Source: Roseococcus microcysteis
GTDB lineage: Bacteria; Pseudomonadota; Alphaproteobacteria; Acetobacterales; Acetobacteraceae
NCBI RefSeq assembly: GCF_014764365.1
Contig: NZ_CP061718.1
Coordinates: forward strand, 992,001 to 1,056,000
Direction: 5' to 3'
DNA length: 64,000 nucleotides
Position 1 is the stretch's first letter. Every line of letters begins with the position of its first letter. Under the pieces are notes generated by a model. It was not told the DNA's origin, searched no databases, and saw only the letters and a list, made by a program, of their open reading frames with translations. Positions 9,424 through 17,602 of this stretch are shown in pieces. The translations under genes were made by a program, and so were the position numbers.

Positions 9424-10116
9424 TCAGACCGTCAGCAGCCGGCGCACCGCGGCCTCGTCCAACGCCTCGGTGGGGCCGGCCAGCGCCACCTCGCCGCGGA
9501 CCATCACCGTGATGTGGTCCGCGAGGTCGCGCGCGAATTCGAAATACTGCTCGACCAGCACCACCGCGAAGTTGCGGTCCCGCGCGAGGTGACGGATCAC
9601 GCGGCCGATGTCCTTGATGACGTTGGGCTGGATGCCCTCTGTCGGCTCGTCCAGGATCAGCAGGCGAGGCCGCGCCGTCATCGCTCGCGCGATGGCGAGC
9701 TGCTGTTGCTGCCCGCCAGAAAGGTCGCCTCCCCGCCGCCGCAGGAATTGCCGCAGGATGGGAAAGAGGTCGAACACCTCCGGGTCCACCTTGCTGCCGC
9801 GCGGGGCGGCGGCCAGCGCCGTCTCCAGGTTTTCCTGCACCGTCAGGAAGGGAAAGATCTCGCGCCCCTGCGGCACATAGCCGATGCCCGCCCGCGCGCG
9901 ATCGGCGGGCGAGAGGCCCGCGAGGTTCCGCCCCTCCCAGGTGATGCGCCCGCCCTGGATGCGCTCCAGCCCCATGATCGCCCGCAGCAGCGAGGACTTG
10001 CCCACCCCGTTGCGCCCCAGCACGGCCGCCACTTGGCCCGGCTGCACGGCGAGCGAAACGCCCCGCAGGCAGCGGCTCGCGCCATAGGAGAGGTCCACGC
10101 CTTCGACACTCAGCAT
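9424..10116 (-). CDS. urtE: Urea ABC transporter ATP-binding subunit UrtE
   Basis: A 230-residue ABC ATPase of the LivF/UrtE branch. Walker A is LGRNGVGKSS (near residue 35), the signature is LSGGQQQQLAIARA, and Walker B is LLILDEPTEGIQP. The phrase PTEGIQPNVI is typical of UrtE rather than LivF. It ends the urtABCDE operon and starts three bases after the urtD stop. It powers urea uptake with UrtD. Confidence 0.93.
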   Translation of the reverse strand: MLSVEGVDLSYGASRCLRGVSLAVQPGQVAAVLGRNGVGKSSLLRAIMGLERIQGGRITWEGRNLAGLSPADRARAGIGYVPQGREIFPFLTVQENLETALAAAPRGSKVDPEVFDLFPILRQFLRRRGGDLSGGQQQQLAIARAMTARPRLLILDEPTEGIQPNVIKDIGRVIRHLARDRNFAVVLVEQYFEFARDLADHITVMVRGEVALAGPTEALDEAAVRRLLTV

Positions 10117-10119
10117 CGC

Positions 10120-10857
10120 TCAGCGCCCCAGATAGACTTCGATGACGCGCGGATCGGCCTGCACATGGGTGATGGAGCCCTCGGACAGCACGCTGCCCTC
10201 GTGCAGCACCGTGACCCGGCAATCGAGCGCGCGGACGAATTCCAGATCGTGCTCCACCACCACCACGCTGCGCGTGCCCGCGATGCCGCGCAGCAGGGCG
10301 GCGGTCTGCTCGGTCTCATGGTCGGTCATGCCGGCCACGGGTTCGTCCACCAGCAGGAGTTCGGGTTCCTGCATCAGCAGCATGCCGATCTCGAGCCATT
10401 GGCGCTGGCCGTGGCTGAGCAGCCCGGCCAGGTCCTCGCGCCGGGCGGTGAGGCCGATTTGTTCCATCGTGGCCTCGATGCGCGCGCGCGCCTGGCCCGA
10501 CAGCACCCAGCGCAGGCAGGCGATGGGCCCGCGCGGGGCTTTCAACGCCAGCTCCAGATTCTCGAAGACGGTCAGCGCGTCGAAGACGGTGGGCTTCTGG
10601 AATTTCCGCCCGATGCCCAGCATGGCGATGGCGGCTTCGTCCAGCCGCGTCAGGTCCCGCGCGGCGAAGCGGACGATGCCGGTGTCGGGCCGTGTCTTGC
10701 CGGTGAGGACGTCCATCATCGTCGTCTTGCCCGCGCCATTGGGGCCGATGACGGCGCGCAACTCACCGGGTTCGACCAGCAGGGAGAGGTTGTTCAGCGC
10801 GCGAAAGCCGTCGAAGGTGACGGTGACGCCGTCCACATAAAGGCCCGCGGTGCTCAT
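10120..10857 (-). CDS. urtD: Urea ABC transporter ATP-binding subunit UrtD
   Basis: A 245-residue LivG-type ATPase with Walker A GPNGAGKTT, signature LSHGQRQWLEIG and Walker B LLLVDEPVAGM. The SHGQ variant of the signature and the sequence DEPVAGMTDHETE are characteristic of UrtD. The start at 10857 overlaps the urtC stop in an ATGA arrangement; a longer open frame upstream lies inside urtC and is ignored. It works with UrtE at the cytoplasmic face of the permease. Confidence 0.94.
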   Translation of the reverse strand: MSTAGLYVDGVTVTFDGFRALNNLSLLVEPGELRAVIGPNGAGKTTMMDVLTGKTRPDTGIVRFAARDLTRLDEAAIAMLGIGRKFQKPTVFDALTVFENLELALKAPRGPIACLRWVLSGQARARIEATMEQIGLTARREDLAGLLSHGQRQWLEIGMLLMQEPELLLVDEPVAGMTDHETEQTAALLRGIAGTRSVVVVEHDLEFVRALDCRVTVLHEGSVLSEGSITHVQADPRVIEVYLGR

Positions 10858-11903
10858 GGCTGGCGCCTCCGCAGCAGGCCGATGAGCCCCTTGGGCAGCA
10901 GCAGCGTCACGATGACGAACAACAGCCCCAGCACGATCAGCCAGAGGTCCGGCGCCACCGAGGTCAGCCAGGTCTTGAGCGCGTTCACCGAGAAGGCGCC
11001 CAGCACCGCCCCCACCAGCGTGCCGCGGCCGCCGAAGGCCACCCACACCACCGCCTCGATGGAATTGCCCGGCGAGAATTCTGAGGGGTTGATGATGCCC
11101 ACCTGCGGCACATAGAGCGCGCCCGCCAGCCCCGCGATCATGGCCGAGAGCACGAAGACGAAGAGCTTGTGCTGTGTCACGTCATAGCCCAGGAAGCGCG
11201 TGCGGCTCTCGGCATCGCGGATGGCTGTCAGCACGCGGCCGAGCTTGGTTTGCGTCAGATGCGCGCAGCCCCAGAACACCAGCACCAGCGTGGCCAGCGA
11301 GGCATAGAACAGCGTGGCCCGCGTGCCCGCCGTATTGAGCGGCATGCCCAGCAATTCCTTGAAGTCGGTGAAGCCGTTATTGCCGCCGAAGCCCATGTCA
11401 TTGCGGAAGAAGGCCAGCATCAGCGCATAGGTCATGGCCTGGGTGATGATGGAGAGATAAACGCCCGTGATGCGGCTGCGAAACGCGAGCCACCCCACCA
11501 CCAGCGCCAGCAGCCCAGGGACAAACAGCGCCATGAGGAAGGCGAAGGCGAACCAGTCGAAGCCCAGCCAATACCAGGGCAGCTCCGTGTAGCCCAGGAA
11601 CACCATGAAGTCCGGCAGCACCGGATGGCCATAGACGCCGCGCGGCCCGATCAGCCGCATCAGGTGCATCCCGATCGCGTAGCCGCCCAGCGCGAAGAAG
11701 GCGCCATGGCCCAGCGAGAGAATGCCCGCATAGCCCCAGGCAAGATCAATGGCCAAGGCGAGAATGGCGTAGCAGATCCACTTGCCCACCACGCTCACGA
11801 GGAAATCCGGGACATGCAGCGGATGCTCGGCCGGCAGCGCGTTGAAGGCCGGAAGTGCCGCCAGCGCCAGCACGCACAGCAGCAGGACGAGGCGACGGTT
11901 CAT
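10854..11903 (-). CDS. urtC: Urea ABC transporter permease UrtC
   Basis: A 349-residue LivM-type permease with about ten hydrophobic segments. The UrtC hallmark GNNGFTDFKELLG occurs near residue 170, and the conserved FGGRGTLVGAVLGA lies near the C-terminus. Four-base overlaps join it to urtB upstream and urtD downstream, so the operon is translationally coupled. It forms the membrane channel with UrtB. Confidence 0.94.
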   Translation of the reverse strand: MNRRLVLLLCVLALAALPAFNALPAEHPLHVPDFLVSVVGKWICYAILALAIDLAWGYAGILSLGHGAFFALGGYAIGMHLMRLIGPRGVYGHPVLPDFMVFLGYTELPWYWLGFDWFAFAFLMALFVPGLLALVVGWLAFRSRITGVYLSIITQAMTYALMLAFFRNDMGFGGNNGFTDFKELLGMPLNTAGTRATLFYASLATLVLVFWGCAHLTQTKLGRVLTAIRDAESRTRFLGYDVTQHKLFVFVLSAMIAGLAGALYVPQVGIINPSEFSPGNSIEAVVWVAFGGRGTLVGAVLGAFSVNALKTWLTSVAPDLWLIVLGLLFVIVTLLLPKGLIGLLRRRQP

Positions 11904-13447
11904 TGGTCGGCCGCGCGCCCCTTCAGCGCGAACAGGCCCTTGGGCCTGCGCTGGATGAACAGCATGATGCCGACCAGCACCGCCACCTTGGCCAGCACCA
12001 CGCCCGTATAGGGCTCCAGCACCTTGTTCAGCAGCCCCAGGCTGAAAGCCCCGATCAGCGTGCCCATCAGCGACCCCACGCCGCCGAACACCACCACCAT
12101 GAAGCTGTCGATGATGTAGCCCGTGCCGAGATTGGGCGAGACGTTGTCAATCTGGCTCAGCGCCACGCCGGCCAACCCCGCGAGGCCCGATCCGAAGGCA
12201 AAGGTCATCGCGTCCACCCGCCCGGTGCGGATGCCCATGGTGGCCGCGATGCGCCGGTTCTGCACCACGGCGCGCATCTCCAGCCCGAAGCGCGTGAGCC
12301 TGATGGCGGCGAAGCAGGCCAGCAGCACGGCCAATGCGAAGAGGATGATCCAGAGGCGGTTCTGCGTGACCGCGACGCCTCCGGGCAGCAGCAGCGTGCC
12401 CATCATCCAGTCGGGGCTGATGACTTCGCGGTTCTGCGCGCCGAAGGTGAGGCGCACCACCTGCTGCAGGATCATCCCCACGCCGAAGGTCAGCAGCAGC
12501 GTCTCCAGCGGGCGGCCATAGAGGTGGCGGATCAGCCCGCGCTCCATCGCGGCGCCGATGGCGGCCGTCACCAGGAAGGCGGCCGGCACGGCCAAGGGAA
12601 GCGACCACGGCGCGAGTTCGGGAATGCCACGACAAAGTTCCTGCACCACCACGGTGGTGTAGGCGCCCAGCATCACGAACTCGCCATGGGCCATGTTGAT
12701 GACGCCCATCACGCCGAAGGTGATGGCGAGCCCCAGCGCCGCCAGCAGCAGCACCGAGCCGAGCGAGAGCCCTTGGAACATCGTCTCCGCCGCACGGCGC
12801 AGTTGCAGGCGGCGATCAATGGCGGCGATGGCGGCCTCGATTTCCGGCAGCAATTCGGCATTGGCGGCACGCGCGGCGAGCAACTGTCCCCGCGCCTCGG
12901 GCGAGGCGGAGGCGCCCAGCGCCGCGATCCCCTCCCGCCGCACCGCCACATCCTCCGACGCCAGCCGCGCACCCCCCAGCGCCAGCCCGAGCCGCACGCG
13001 GATGGGCGCCTGCGTCTCGCGCGCCAGCGCGGCCTCGATCAACGGGATGTCGGCCGCGCTTCGGTTGCGCAGGATGGCCTCCGCGGCGCGCAGCCGCTCG
13101 GCCGGGTCGGGCGAGACCAGTTGCAGCCGGCCCAGCGCGCCACGAAGCGCGCCCCGCACGCGGTTGTTGATGCGGATCAGCGTGGCGCCCTCGGGCGGCG
13201 CCGCACCCTGCTGCGGGGCGAAGCTGCCATCGGCCAGCCGCAGCAGCCGCGCATCCGCCATGGCCTGCAACAGCGGAATGGCGCGCGGGTCGCCCAGCAG
13301 GCCAAGCCGCTCCACCGTCTCGGCCTGCTGCGCGAAGCCGCCGGCCAGGCCCGGCAACAGCGCCTCATATTCCTGCGCCCGGGCGGGTGCCAGGAACAGC
13401 AGCAGGGCCAGCGCGGCGGCCAAGCCGCGCAGCAAAAACCAGGGCAT
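11900..13447 (-). CDS. urtB: Urea ABC transporter permease UrtB
   Basis: A permease of about 515 residues. It has a signal-like N-terminal segment ending in PARAQ, a long helical HEAT-like extracytoplasmic region (about residues 30-220) that is usual for UrtB but absent from LivH, and then a LivH-type membrane domain starting near LGLAITFGVMGVINMAHGEF. I use the ATG at 13447, which places the signal peptide at the N-terminus; the frame extends to 13516. It lies 68 bases from urtA. Confidence 0.93.
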   Translation of the reverse strand: MPWFLLRGLAAALALLLFLAPARAQEYEALLPGLAGGFAQQAETVERLGLLGDPRAIPLLQAMADARLLRLADGSFAPQQGAAPPEGATLIRINNRVRGALRGALGRLQLVSPDPAERLRAAEAILRNRSAADIPLIEAALARETQAPIRVRLGLALGGARLASEDVAVRREGIAALGASASPEARGQLLAARAANAELLPEIEAAIAAIDRRLQLRRAAETMFQGLSLGSVLLLAALGLAITFGVMGVINMAHGEFVMLGAYTTVVVQELCRGIPELAPWSLPLAVPAAFLVTAAIGAAMERGLIRHLYGRPLETLLLTFGVGMILQQVVRLTFGAQNREVISPDWMMGTLLLPGGVAVTQNRLWIILFALAVLLACFAAIRLTRFGLEMRAVVQNRRIAATMGIRTGRVDAMTFAFGSGLAGLAGVALSQIDNVSPNLGTGYIIDSFMVVVFGGVGSLMGTLIGAFSLGLLNKVLEPYTGVVLAKVAVLVGIMLFIQRRPKGLFALKGRAADQ

Positions 13448-13515
13448 CAACTCCGCCGCTTCCTTCTTCGCGCCACGAAAAGGGGGCGGGCGCATGCCGC
13501 CCCCTGGGCTTGGCA

Positions 13516-14763
13516 TCAGCGCCGGCGGTTCGCGTTCTCGGGGATGAAGGGCGACCAGTTCTCGGCCACGATGGCCGTCGGCGTGCGGCTGACGATGTCG
13601 AACTGCCCATCGGCGCGGATTTCGCCGATCATCACCGGCTTCGAGAGGTGATGGTTGCGGTGCATCTCCACCTCATAGCCCGAGGGCGCCGCCACCTTCT
13701 GCCCGTAGAGCGCCTCGCGCACCGCATCCACGCCCGTGCCGCGCGCGGCGGTGACGGCCTGCGCCCACATCTTGAAGCCGATGAGGGTGGCCTCCATCGG
13801 GTCGTTGGTCACGCGGCGCGGGTTGCGGATGTAGTTGCGCCACATGGTCAGGAACTCGGTGTTGGCGGGCGACTGCACGGACATGAAGTAGTTCCACGCC
13901 GCGAGGTGCCCCACCAGCGGGCGGGTGTCGATGCCCGCCAGCTCCTCCTCGCCCACGCTGAACGCGACGCAGGGGATGTCCTCGGCGCGGATGCCCTGGT
14001 TGCCCAGCTCGCGGTAGAAGGGAACGTTCGCATCGCCATTGATGGTGCTGACGATGGCGGTCTTCTTGCCCTCGCCCGCGAAGCGCTTCACGCGCGCCAC
14101 GATGCCCTGCCAGTCGCTGTGGCCGAAGGGGGTGTATTCCTCCAGGATGTCCGCGTCAGGAATGCCCTTGGAGTTCAGGAAGCCGCGCAGGATGCGGTTG
14201 GTGGTGCGGGGATAGACATAGTCCGTGCCCAGCAGCGCGATGCGCTTGGCTTCGCCGCCATCGGCGCCCAGCAGGTATTCCACGGCCGGGATGGCCTGCT
14301 GGTTTGGGGCGGCGCCGGTGTAGAAGATGTTCCGGCTTTCCTCCTCGCCTTCATACTGCACGGGGTAGAAGAGCAGCCCGTTCAGTTCCTCGAAGACCGG
14401 CAGCACGGATTTGCGCGAGACGGACGTCCAGCAGCCGAAGGTCACGTCCACGCGCGAAATCTGCAGCAGCTCGCGCGCCTTCTCGGCAAAGAGGGGCCAG
14501 TTGGAGGCGGGGTCCACCACCACGGCCTCCAGCCGCCGGCCCAGCAGCCCGCCCTGCGCGTTCTGCGCCTCGACCATCATCAGCACGGTGTCGCGCAGCG
14601 CGGTCTCGCTGATGGCCATGGTGCCCGACAGCGAATGCAGCACGCCGACCCGGATCGGCGCCTGCTGGCCGAGGGCGGGCGCGGCCAAGGGGGCGGTCAG
14701 CCCGACGGCCAAGGGGGCGGCCAACAGGCCGCGGCGGGTGACGGAATGGCTGGGTTCGCGCAT
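13516..14763 (-). CDS. urtA: Urea ABC transporter substrate-binding protein UrtA
   Basis: A 415-residue periplasmic binding protein of the branched-chain amino acid/urea type. It begins with a twin-arginine-like signal (SVTRRGLLAAPLAVG) and then IRVGVLHSLSGTMAISE, the start typical of UrtA/FmdD proteins. The start at 14763 is preceded by GAGG; the frame extends back to 14808 without support. It is first in urtABCDE, and the promoter should lie in the AT-richer stretch around 14800-14900. Expression in this family usually responds to nitrogen limitation (known of the family, not shown here). No urease gene is in the window. Confidence 0.94.
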   Translation of the reverse strand: MREPSHSVTRRGLLAAPLAVGLTAPLAAPALGQQAPIRVGVLHSLSGTMAISETALRDTVLMMVEAQNAQGGLLGRRLEAVVVDPASNWPLFAEKARELLQISRVDVTFGCWTSVSRKSVLPVFEELNGLLFYPVQYEGEEESRNIFYTGAAPNQQAIPAVEYLLGADGGEAKRIALLGTDYVYPRTTNRILRGFLNSKGIPDADILEEYTPFGHSDWQGIVARVKRFAGEGKKTAIVSTINGDANVPFYRELGNQGIRAEDIPCVAFSVGEEELAGIDTRPLVGHLAAWNYFMSVQSPANTEFLTMWRNYIRNPRRVTNDPMEATLIGFKMWAQAVTAARGTGVDAVREALYGQKVAAPSGYEVEMHRNHHLSKPVMIGEIRADGQFDIVSRTPTAIVAENWSPFIPENANRRR

Positions 14764-14886
14764 GGCGTCCTCACGGGGGGTGTGAAACCACCTGGAGGTT
14801 ACGTGCATCGCCGCGGCGCAAACTAAATTTTACGTTTTGAAAATCGGCATTTCTGGACCGCCACGCCTGAAAACGCCCCATACGCG

Positions 14887-14896
14887 TGCAATTGCA
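14887..14896. promoter_or_regulatory. Palindrome TGCAATTGCA upstream of urtA and the 24-residue peptide gene
   Basis: A perfect 10-base palindrome lies in the AT-rich part of the divergent region between urtA and the small peptide gene at 15002. Its position suits an operator for either gene. I cannot assign a regulator, and a 10-base palindrome could be chance. Confidence 0.25.
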
Positions 14897-15001
14897 TATT
14901 TAGTGATCCACCGGGCGTTCATTTTTCGCGCCTTGAACGTGACGGCGCTGCAACCGTGCCACGCCACTCCCGTTAGCTCACCATCGGAAAGGAGATATGC
15001 C

Positions 15002-15076
15002 ATGAACAGCATCGTTTATATCGTGGGCGCCGTCGTGATCGTCCTCTTCATCCTGGGCTTCCTGGGGCTGCGCTGA
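15002..15076 (+). CDS. 24-residue single-span membrane peptide
   Basis: This very short gene has a strong ribosome-binding site, AAAGGAGA, about six bases before the ATG, and is followed 27 bases after its stop by a good intrinsic terminator. The product begins MNSIVYIVG, is almost wholly hydrophobic (Ile, Val, Leu, Phe) and ends GLR, so it should be one membrane helix with a basic C-terminal residue. Similar tiny hydrophobic peptides occur in other proteobacteria as uncharacterised proteins. Function is unknown. Confidence 0.72.
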   Translation: MNSIVYIVGAVVIVLFILGFLGLR

Positions 15077-15103
15077 GCGCGCAACAGGATTTCACAGGAT
15101 ATC

Positions 15104-15138
15104 AAACGGGCCGGCGGCATCAGCCCCGGCCCGTTTTT
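15104..15138 (+). terminator. Intrinsic terminator after the 24-residue gene
   Basis: AAACGGGCCGG (15104-15114) pairs perfectly with CCGGCCCGTTT (15126-15136) across an 11-base loop and is followed by further T residues (five in a row at 15134-15138). This is a good rho-independent terminator for the plus strand. Read from the minus strand it could also end transcripts of the small gene at 15146. Confidence 0.8.
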
Positions 15139-15145
15139 CATGCGC

Positions 15146-15403
15146 TCAGCCGGCTGAGGCGGCGGGGATGATCCCGTCACCCGCGGGGTCATGCTCAAGC
15201 CGCGTGATCTCGAAGGGCATGGGGCGGGCATCGCCACCCGGGGGCGCCACCATCGCCCACGCCACCAGTCCGCCCTCGACCTGGTGGCGCGGCACCTCGA
15301 TCGGGCCGGGGGTCACGGGCACGAATACGATGTCCACCACTTGGCCCAGCACGTGACGGTCCGCCCTGCGCAGGGTGAGGCCGATCAATTGGTGCAACGA
15401 CAC
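15146..15403 (-). CDS. Small hypothetical protein, possibly PRC-barrel-like
   Basis: A frame of about 85 residues with a GTG start at 15403 and GGAG six bases upstream; a TTG at 15421 is a less likely start. The N-terminal half (HQLIGLTLRRADRHVLGQVV) has the pattern of a PRC-barrel strand pair, in which a Gly-x-x-Leu/Val segment is followed by a Gly-x-Val. That resemblance is weak. It lies between two terminators, which suggests its own short transcript. Function is not known. Confidence 0.5.
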   Translation of the reverse strand: MSLHQLIGLTLRRADRHVLGQVVDIVFVPVTPGPIEVPRHQVEGGLVAWAMVAPPGGDARPMPFEITRLEHDPAGDGIIPAASAG

Positions 15404-15420
15404 ACGCAATACTCCAGACA

Positions 15421-15451
15421 AGAAAAGGGGCGGCGTGAGGAACGCCGCCCC
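15421..15451 (-). terminator. Intrinsic terminator of the Pro/Gly/Gln-rich protein gene
   Basis: On the minus strand GGGGCGGCGT (15442-15451) pairs perfectly with ACGCCGCCCC (15427-15436) across a 5-base loop and is followed by TTTTCTTGT. It begins 16 bases after the stop codon of the gene at 15467 and is one of the clearest terminators in the window. Confidence 0.8.
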
Positions 15452-15466
15452 GGTGGGAAGATGGCC

Positions 15467-16174
15467 TCAGCCGCCCGGCTGTGTGCCACCCGAGGGCTGC
15501 TGCGGCGTGGGCGTCCGGTCGGGCTGCTGCGGCGGGGTGGCAGGGGTCTGCGCGGCGCCCGGGCTCACCTGCGGCTGGGCGGCCGGCGCACCGGTCGGGG
15601 CGGGCGCCGCCGCGGCCGCGGGGTTGTCCGGATTTTGCGGCGTGCCATAGGAGACAGGTGGCTGGCCCTGCGGCTGCTGCGGCACCGGCGGGCGCTGATC
15701 CGTGGTCGCGGTCGGGCTGCCGGGGCTGGGGCCGGCCGGCCCGCCCGAGGCGGCGGGGGCCGTCGTGGCGCCACCGGCACCCGTGCCGCGCGCCTGTCCC
15801 GCCGCGCCACCCTGCTGCGCGCCACCCTGCTGGGCCCCATCCTGCTGCGTGCGGGGACGCATGCCCGGGTAATCGCCCGCGCGCGTGCCCGGCACCATGC
15901 CGCCAGGCGCGACGCCGCCGCGTTCCGCCGGAGCGGGCCGCGCGGATTCACCCGAGGCCGGGGGCTGCGGCGCCTGGCGCTGCACGGGGGCCTGCTGGCC
16001 CTGCCCGGCGGTCGCCGGTGCCTGGGTGCCCGTGGGGGGCGCGCCCGGCGTGGCCGAAGCGGGCGGGGCGGTGGGATTGGGCGCCTGCTGCGCGAAGGCC
16101 GCGCCACCAAGCGCGAGGCCACCCGTCAGCGTGACGGCGAGCAGCGGTAGCCGCGTGAAATTACGTTGGGTCAT
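15467..16174 (-). CDS. Secreted Pro/Gly/Gln/Ala-rich low-complexity protein
   Basis: A 235-residue protein with a clear Sec signal peptide (hydrophobic core LPLLAVTLTGGLALGG, cleavage near AFA-QQ at about residue 28) and a mature part made almost only of Pro, Ala, Gly, Gln and Thr. A short GAQQGGAQQGGA repeat lies near residue 115. AGGAGG five bases before the ATG at 16174 fixes the start. It should be an unstructured periplasmic or surface protein. A strong terminator follows. I do not recognise a family. Confidence 0.72.
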   Translation of the reverse strand: MTQRNFTRLPLLAVTLTGGLALGGAAFAQQAPNPTAPPASATPGAPPTGTQAPATAGQGQQAPVQRQAPQPPASGESARPAPAERGGVAPGGMVPGTRAGDYPGMRPRTQQDGAQQGGAQQGGAAGQARGTGAGGATTAPAASGGPAGPSPGSPTATTDQRPPVPQQPQGQPPVSYGTPQNPDNPAAAAAPAPTGAPAAQPQVSPGAAQTPATPPQQPDRTPTPQQPSGGTQPGG

Positions 16175-16245
16175 GTCATCCTCCTGCTTGCGCTGCACGA
16201 GGCAGCTTGCAGGGAGAACGCAACGCGTCGGCGTTGGTTACCCGT

Positions 16246-16881
16246 TCAGCCTGCCGAAGGTGCCCAGGAGCCGGCCTCCAGCCCCGCGCGGCCCTGTTCG
16301 GCCGTCCATCCCCATCCGACGGCGGCGGTCACGCGCAACCCGTGCAGCCCATGCTCACGCCGCAGCCGGCCGAGCATCCGCCGCGCGGAACGCTGCAGCA
16401 GGCGACGCGCGGACAGCGCCTCCTGCCCCGCATCGCGCGGCAATTCGGGATGGAGGTGGACCACCCGCGCATCCGGCGCCAGCAGTGGCACCGCCGCGCG
16501 CAGCACGGCGCCGAAGCCCGCGACATCCTGCCGCGCGCCGGGCGCCGAACCCTCCACGCAGACCAGCGCCGCGATGCGGCCACGGCCCAGGAAGGCGGCG
16601 TGCAGCGCGGCCTCCTCGCAGGCCTCGATATCGTCCAGCGCGCCCGCGACCAGTTCGCAGCGCCGGCCCTCGGCCTCCACGTCGAGCGCTGTGGAAAGGG
16701 CCAGGGCCTCGTCGGCCTGCGCGTGCAGCAGCAGAACGTCCTGCCCGGCGCGCGCGAGATGCCGCGCCGCGGCCGCGGCCAGGCCCATGTTCTGGCCCGC
16801 GCTCAGCAGCACGGCGCCTGGGCCGGACGCGCACAGCCAGGCCGCGAAACGTCCCGCCGGCAAGTTCTCCATCATCCCCAT
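16246..16881 (-). CDS. SDR-like Rossmann-fold protein, degenerate
   Basis: A protein of about 211 residues resembling the short-chain dehydrogenase fold: GAVLLSAGQNMGLAAAAARH near residues 22-41 corresponds to the nucleotide-binding turn, but the usual TGxxxGxG is altered. A typical YxxxK catalytic motif is not obvious. I start it at 16881, where GGGAGG lies about ten bases upstream; the frame extends to 16959. It is divergent from the ferritin-like gene at 17034. It may be a non-catalytic SDR relative. Confidence 0.55.
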   Translation of the reverse strand: MGMMENLPAGRFAAWLCASGPGAVLLSAGQNMGLAAAAARHLARAGQDVLLLHAQADEALALSTALDVEAEGRRCELVAGALDDIEACEEAALHAAFLGRGRIAALVCVEGSAPGARQDVAGFGAVLRAAVPLLAPDARVVHLHPELPRDAGQEALSARRLLQRSARRMLGRLRREHGLHGLRVTAAVGWGWTAEQGRAGLEAGSWAPSAG

Positions 16882-17033
16882 CAAGCCGCCCCTCCCGCAC
16901 CGACGCGAACCGGAACGACAGCCGGACCAGCGGGTTGCCCTGGGTGTCTGAAACTTCATGGATGAACCCCCCGCCGCGATGCCGGTTCCGGAAGCACGGG
17001 CGACACGCCCGCTTCATGCAAGGAGAAACGCCC

Positions 17034-17519
17034 ATGTATTCGATGGACAAGCTGTTCCTGACCACCCTGAAAGACGTCTATTTCGCCGAGCGCCAGCTGT
17101 TGAAGGCGCTGCCCAAGATGGCCCGCGCCGCGCAGAGCGAGACACTGAAGCAGGCCTTCACCGAGCACCGGGAGGAAACCCAGGAGCAGGTGGCCCGCCT
17201 CTCCCGCGTCTTCGAGATCATCGGCAAGCGCGCCCAGGGCCAGACCTGCCAAGCGATGCTGGGCCTGATCGAGGAGGCCGAGGAACTGATGGAGGAGGCG
17301 CCGGAGCCCAGCCAGGTCCGCGACGCCGGCCTCATCGCCTGCGGCCAGGCCGTGGAGCATTACGAGATGGCCCGCTATGGCACGCTGGCCGCCTGGGCCG
17401 CGATGATGGGGCATGAGGAAGCGGCGCAGCTTCTCCGCCAGACGCTCGAGGAAGAGAAGAAGGCCGACACCCTGCTGAACCGCATCGCCACGCGCGAAGT
17501 GAACAAGGCCGCCGCCTGA
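17034..17519 (+). CDS. Ferritin-like DUF892 (YciE/YciF family) protein
   Basis: A 161-residue four-helix protein of the YciE/YciF (DUF892) family, recognised from the start LKDVYFAERQLLKALPKMA and the conserved carboxylate-rich helices (FTEHREETQEQ, EHYEMARYG, EEEKKAD). The Glu and His residues are those expected to hold a di-iron centre. Members are induced by osmotic and general stress. The start at 17034 has AAGGAG seven to nine bases upstream. It lies just before the Ku-LigD genes, separated by a perfect hairpin. Confidence 0.9.
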   Translation: MYSMDKLFLTTLKDVYFAERQLLKALPKMARAAQSETLKQAFTEHREETQEQVARLSRVFEIIGKRAQGQTCQAMLGLIEEAEELMEEAPEPSQVRDAGLIACGQAVEHYEMARYGTLAAWAAMMGHEEAAQLLRQTLEEEKKADTLLNRIATREVNKAAA

Positions 17520-17526
17520 GGCGCCC

Positions 17527-17553
17527 GCGCCGCGCCCGTCCTGGGCGCGGCGC
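17527..17553. terminator. Perfect GC hairpin after the ferritin-like gene
   Basis: GCGCCGCGCCC (17527-17537) pairs with GGGCGCGGCGC (17543-17553), an 11-bp perfect stem with a 5-base loop, starting 8 bases after the stop codon. No T-run follows, so it may slow or partly end transcription before the ku gene or stabilise the 3' end. Confidence 0.4.
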
Positions 17554-17602
17554 AACGCCTGCCCCCCTGCCGCGTTCCAGCCCGGCAGCAGGAGGTTCAC
17601 CC

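Noticed and set aside
9414-9425. GAGC-TTTA-GCTC between the convergent AI-2E-family gene and urtE
   Set aside because: A 4-bp stem is too short to claim as a hairpin.
14820-14870. Possible sigma-54 promoter (TGG...TGC) before urtA on the minus strand
   Set aside because: The spacing between the GG and GC elements is 12 bases instead of the required 10.
15191-16150. Gly/Arg-rich plus-strand frame over the Pro-rich secreted protein
   Set aside because: The minus-strand gene has a perfect ribosome-binding site, a signal peptide and a terminator; the plus-strand frame has none of these.
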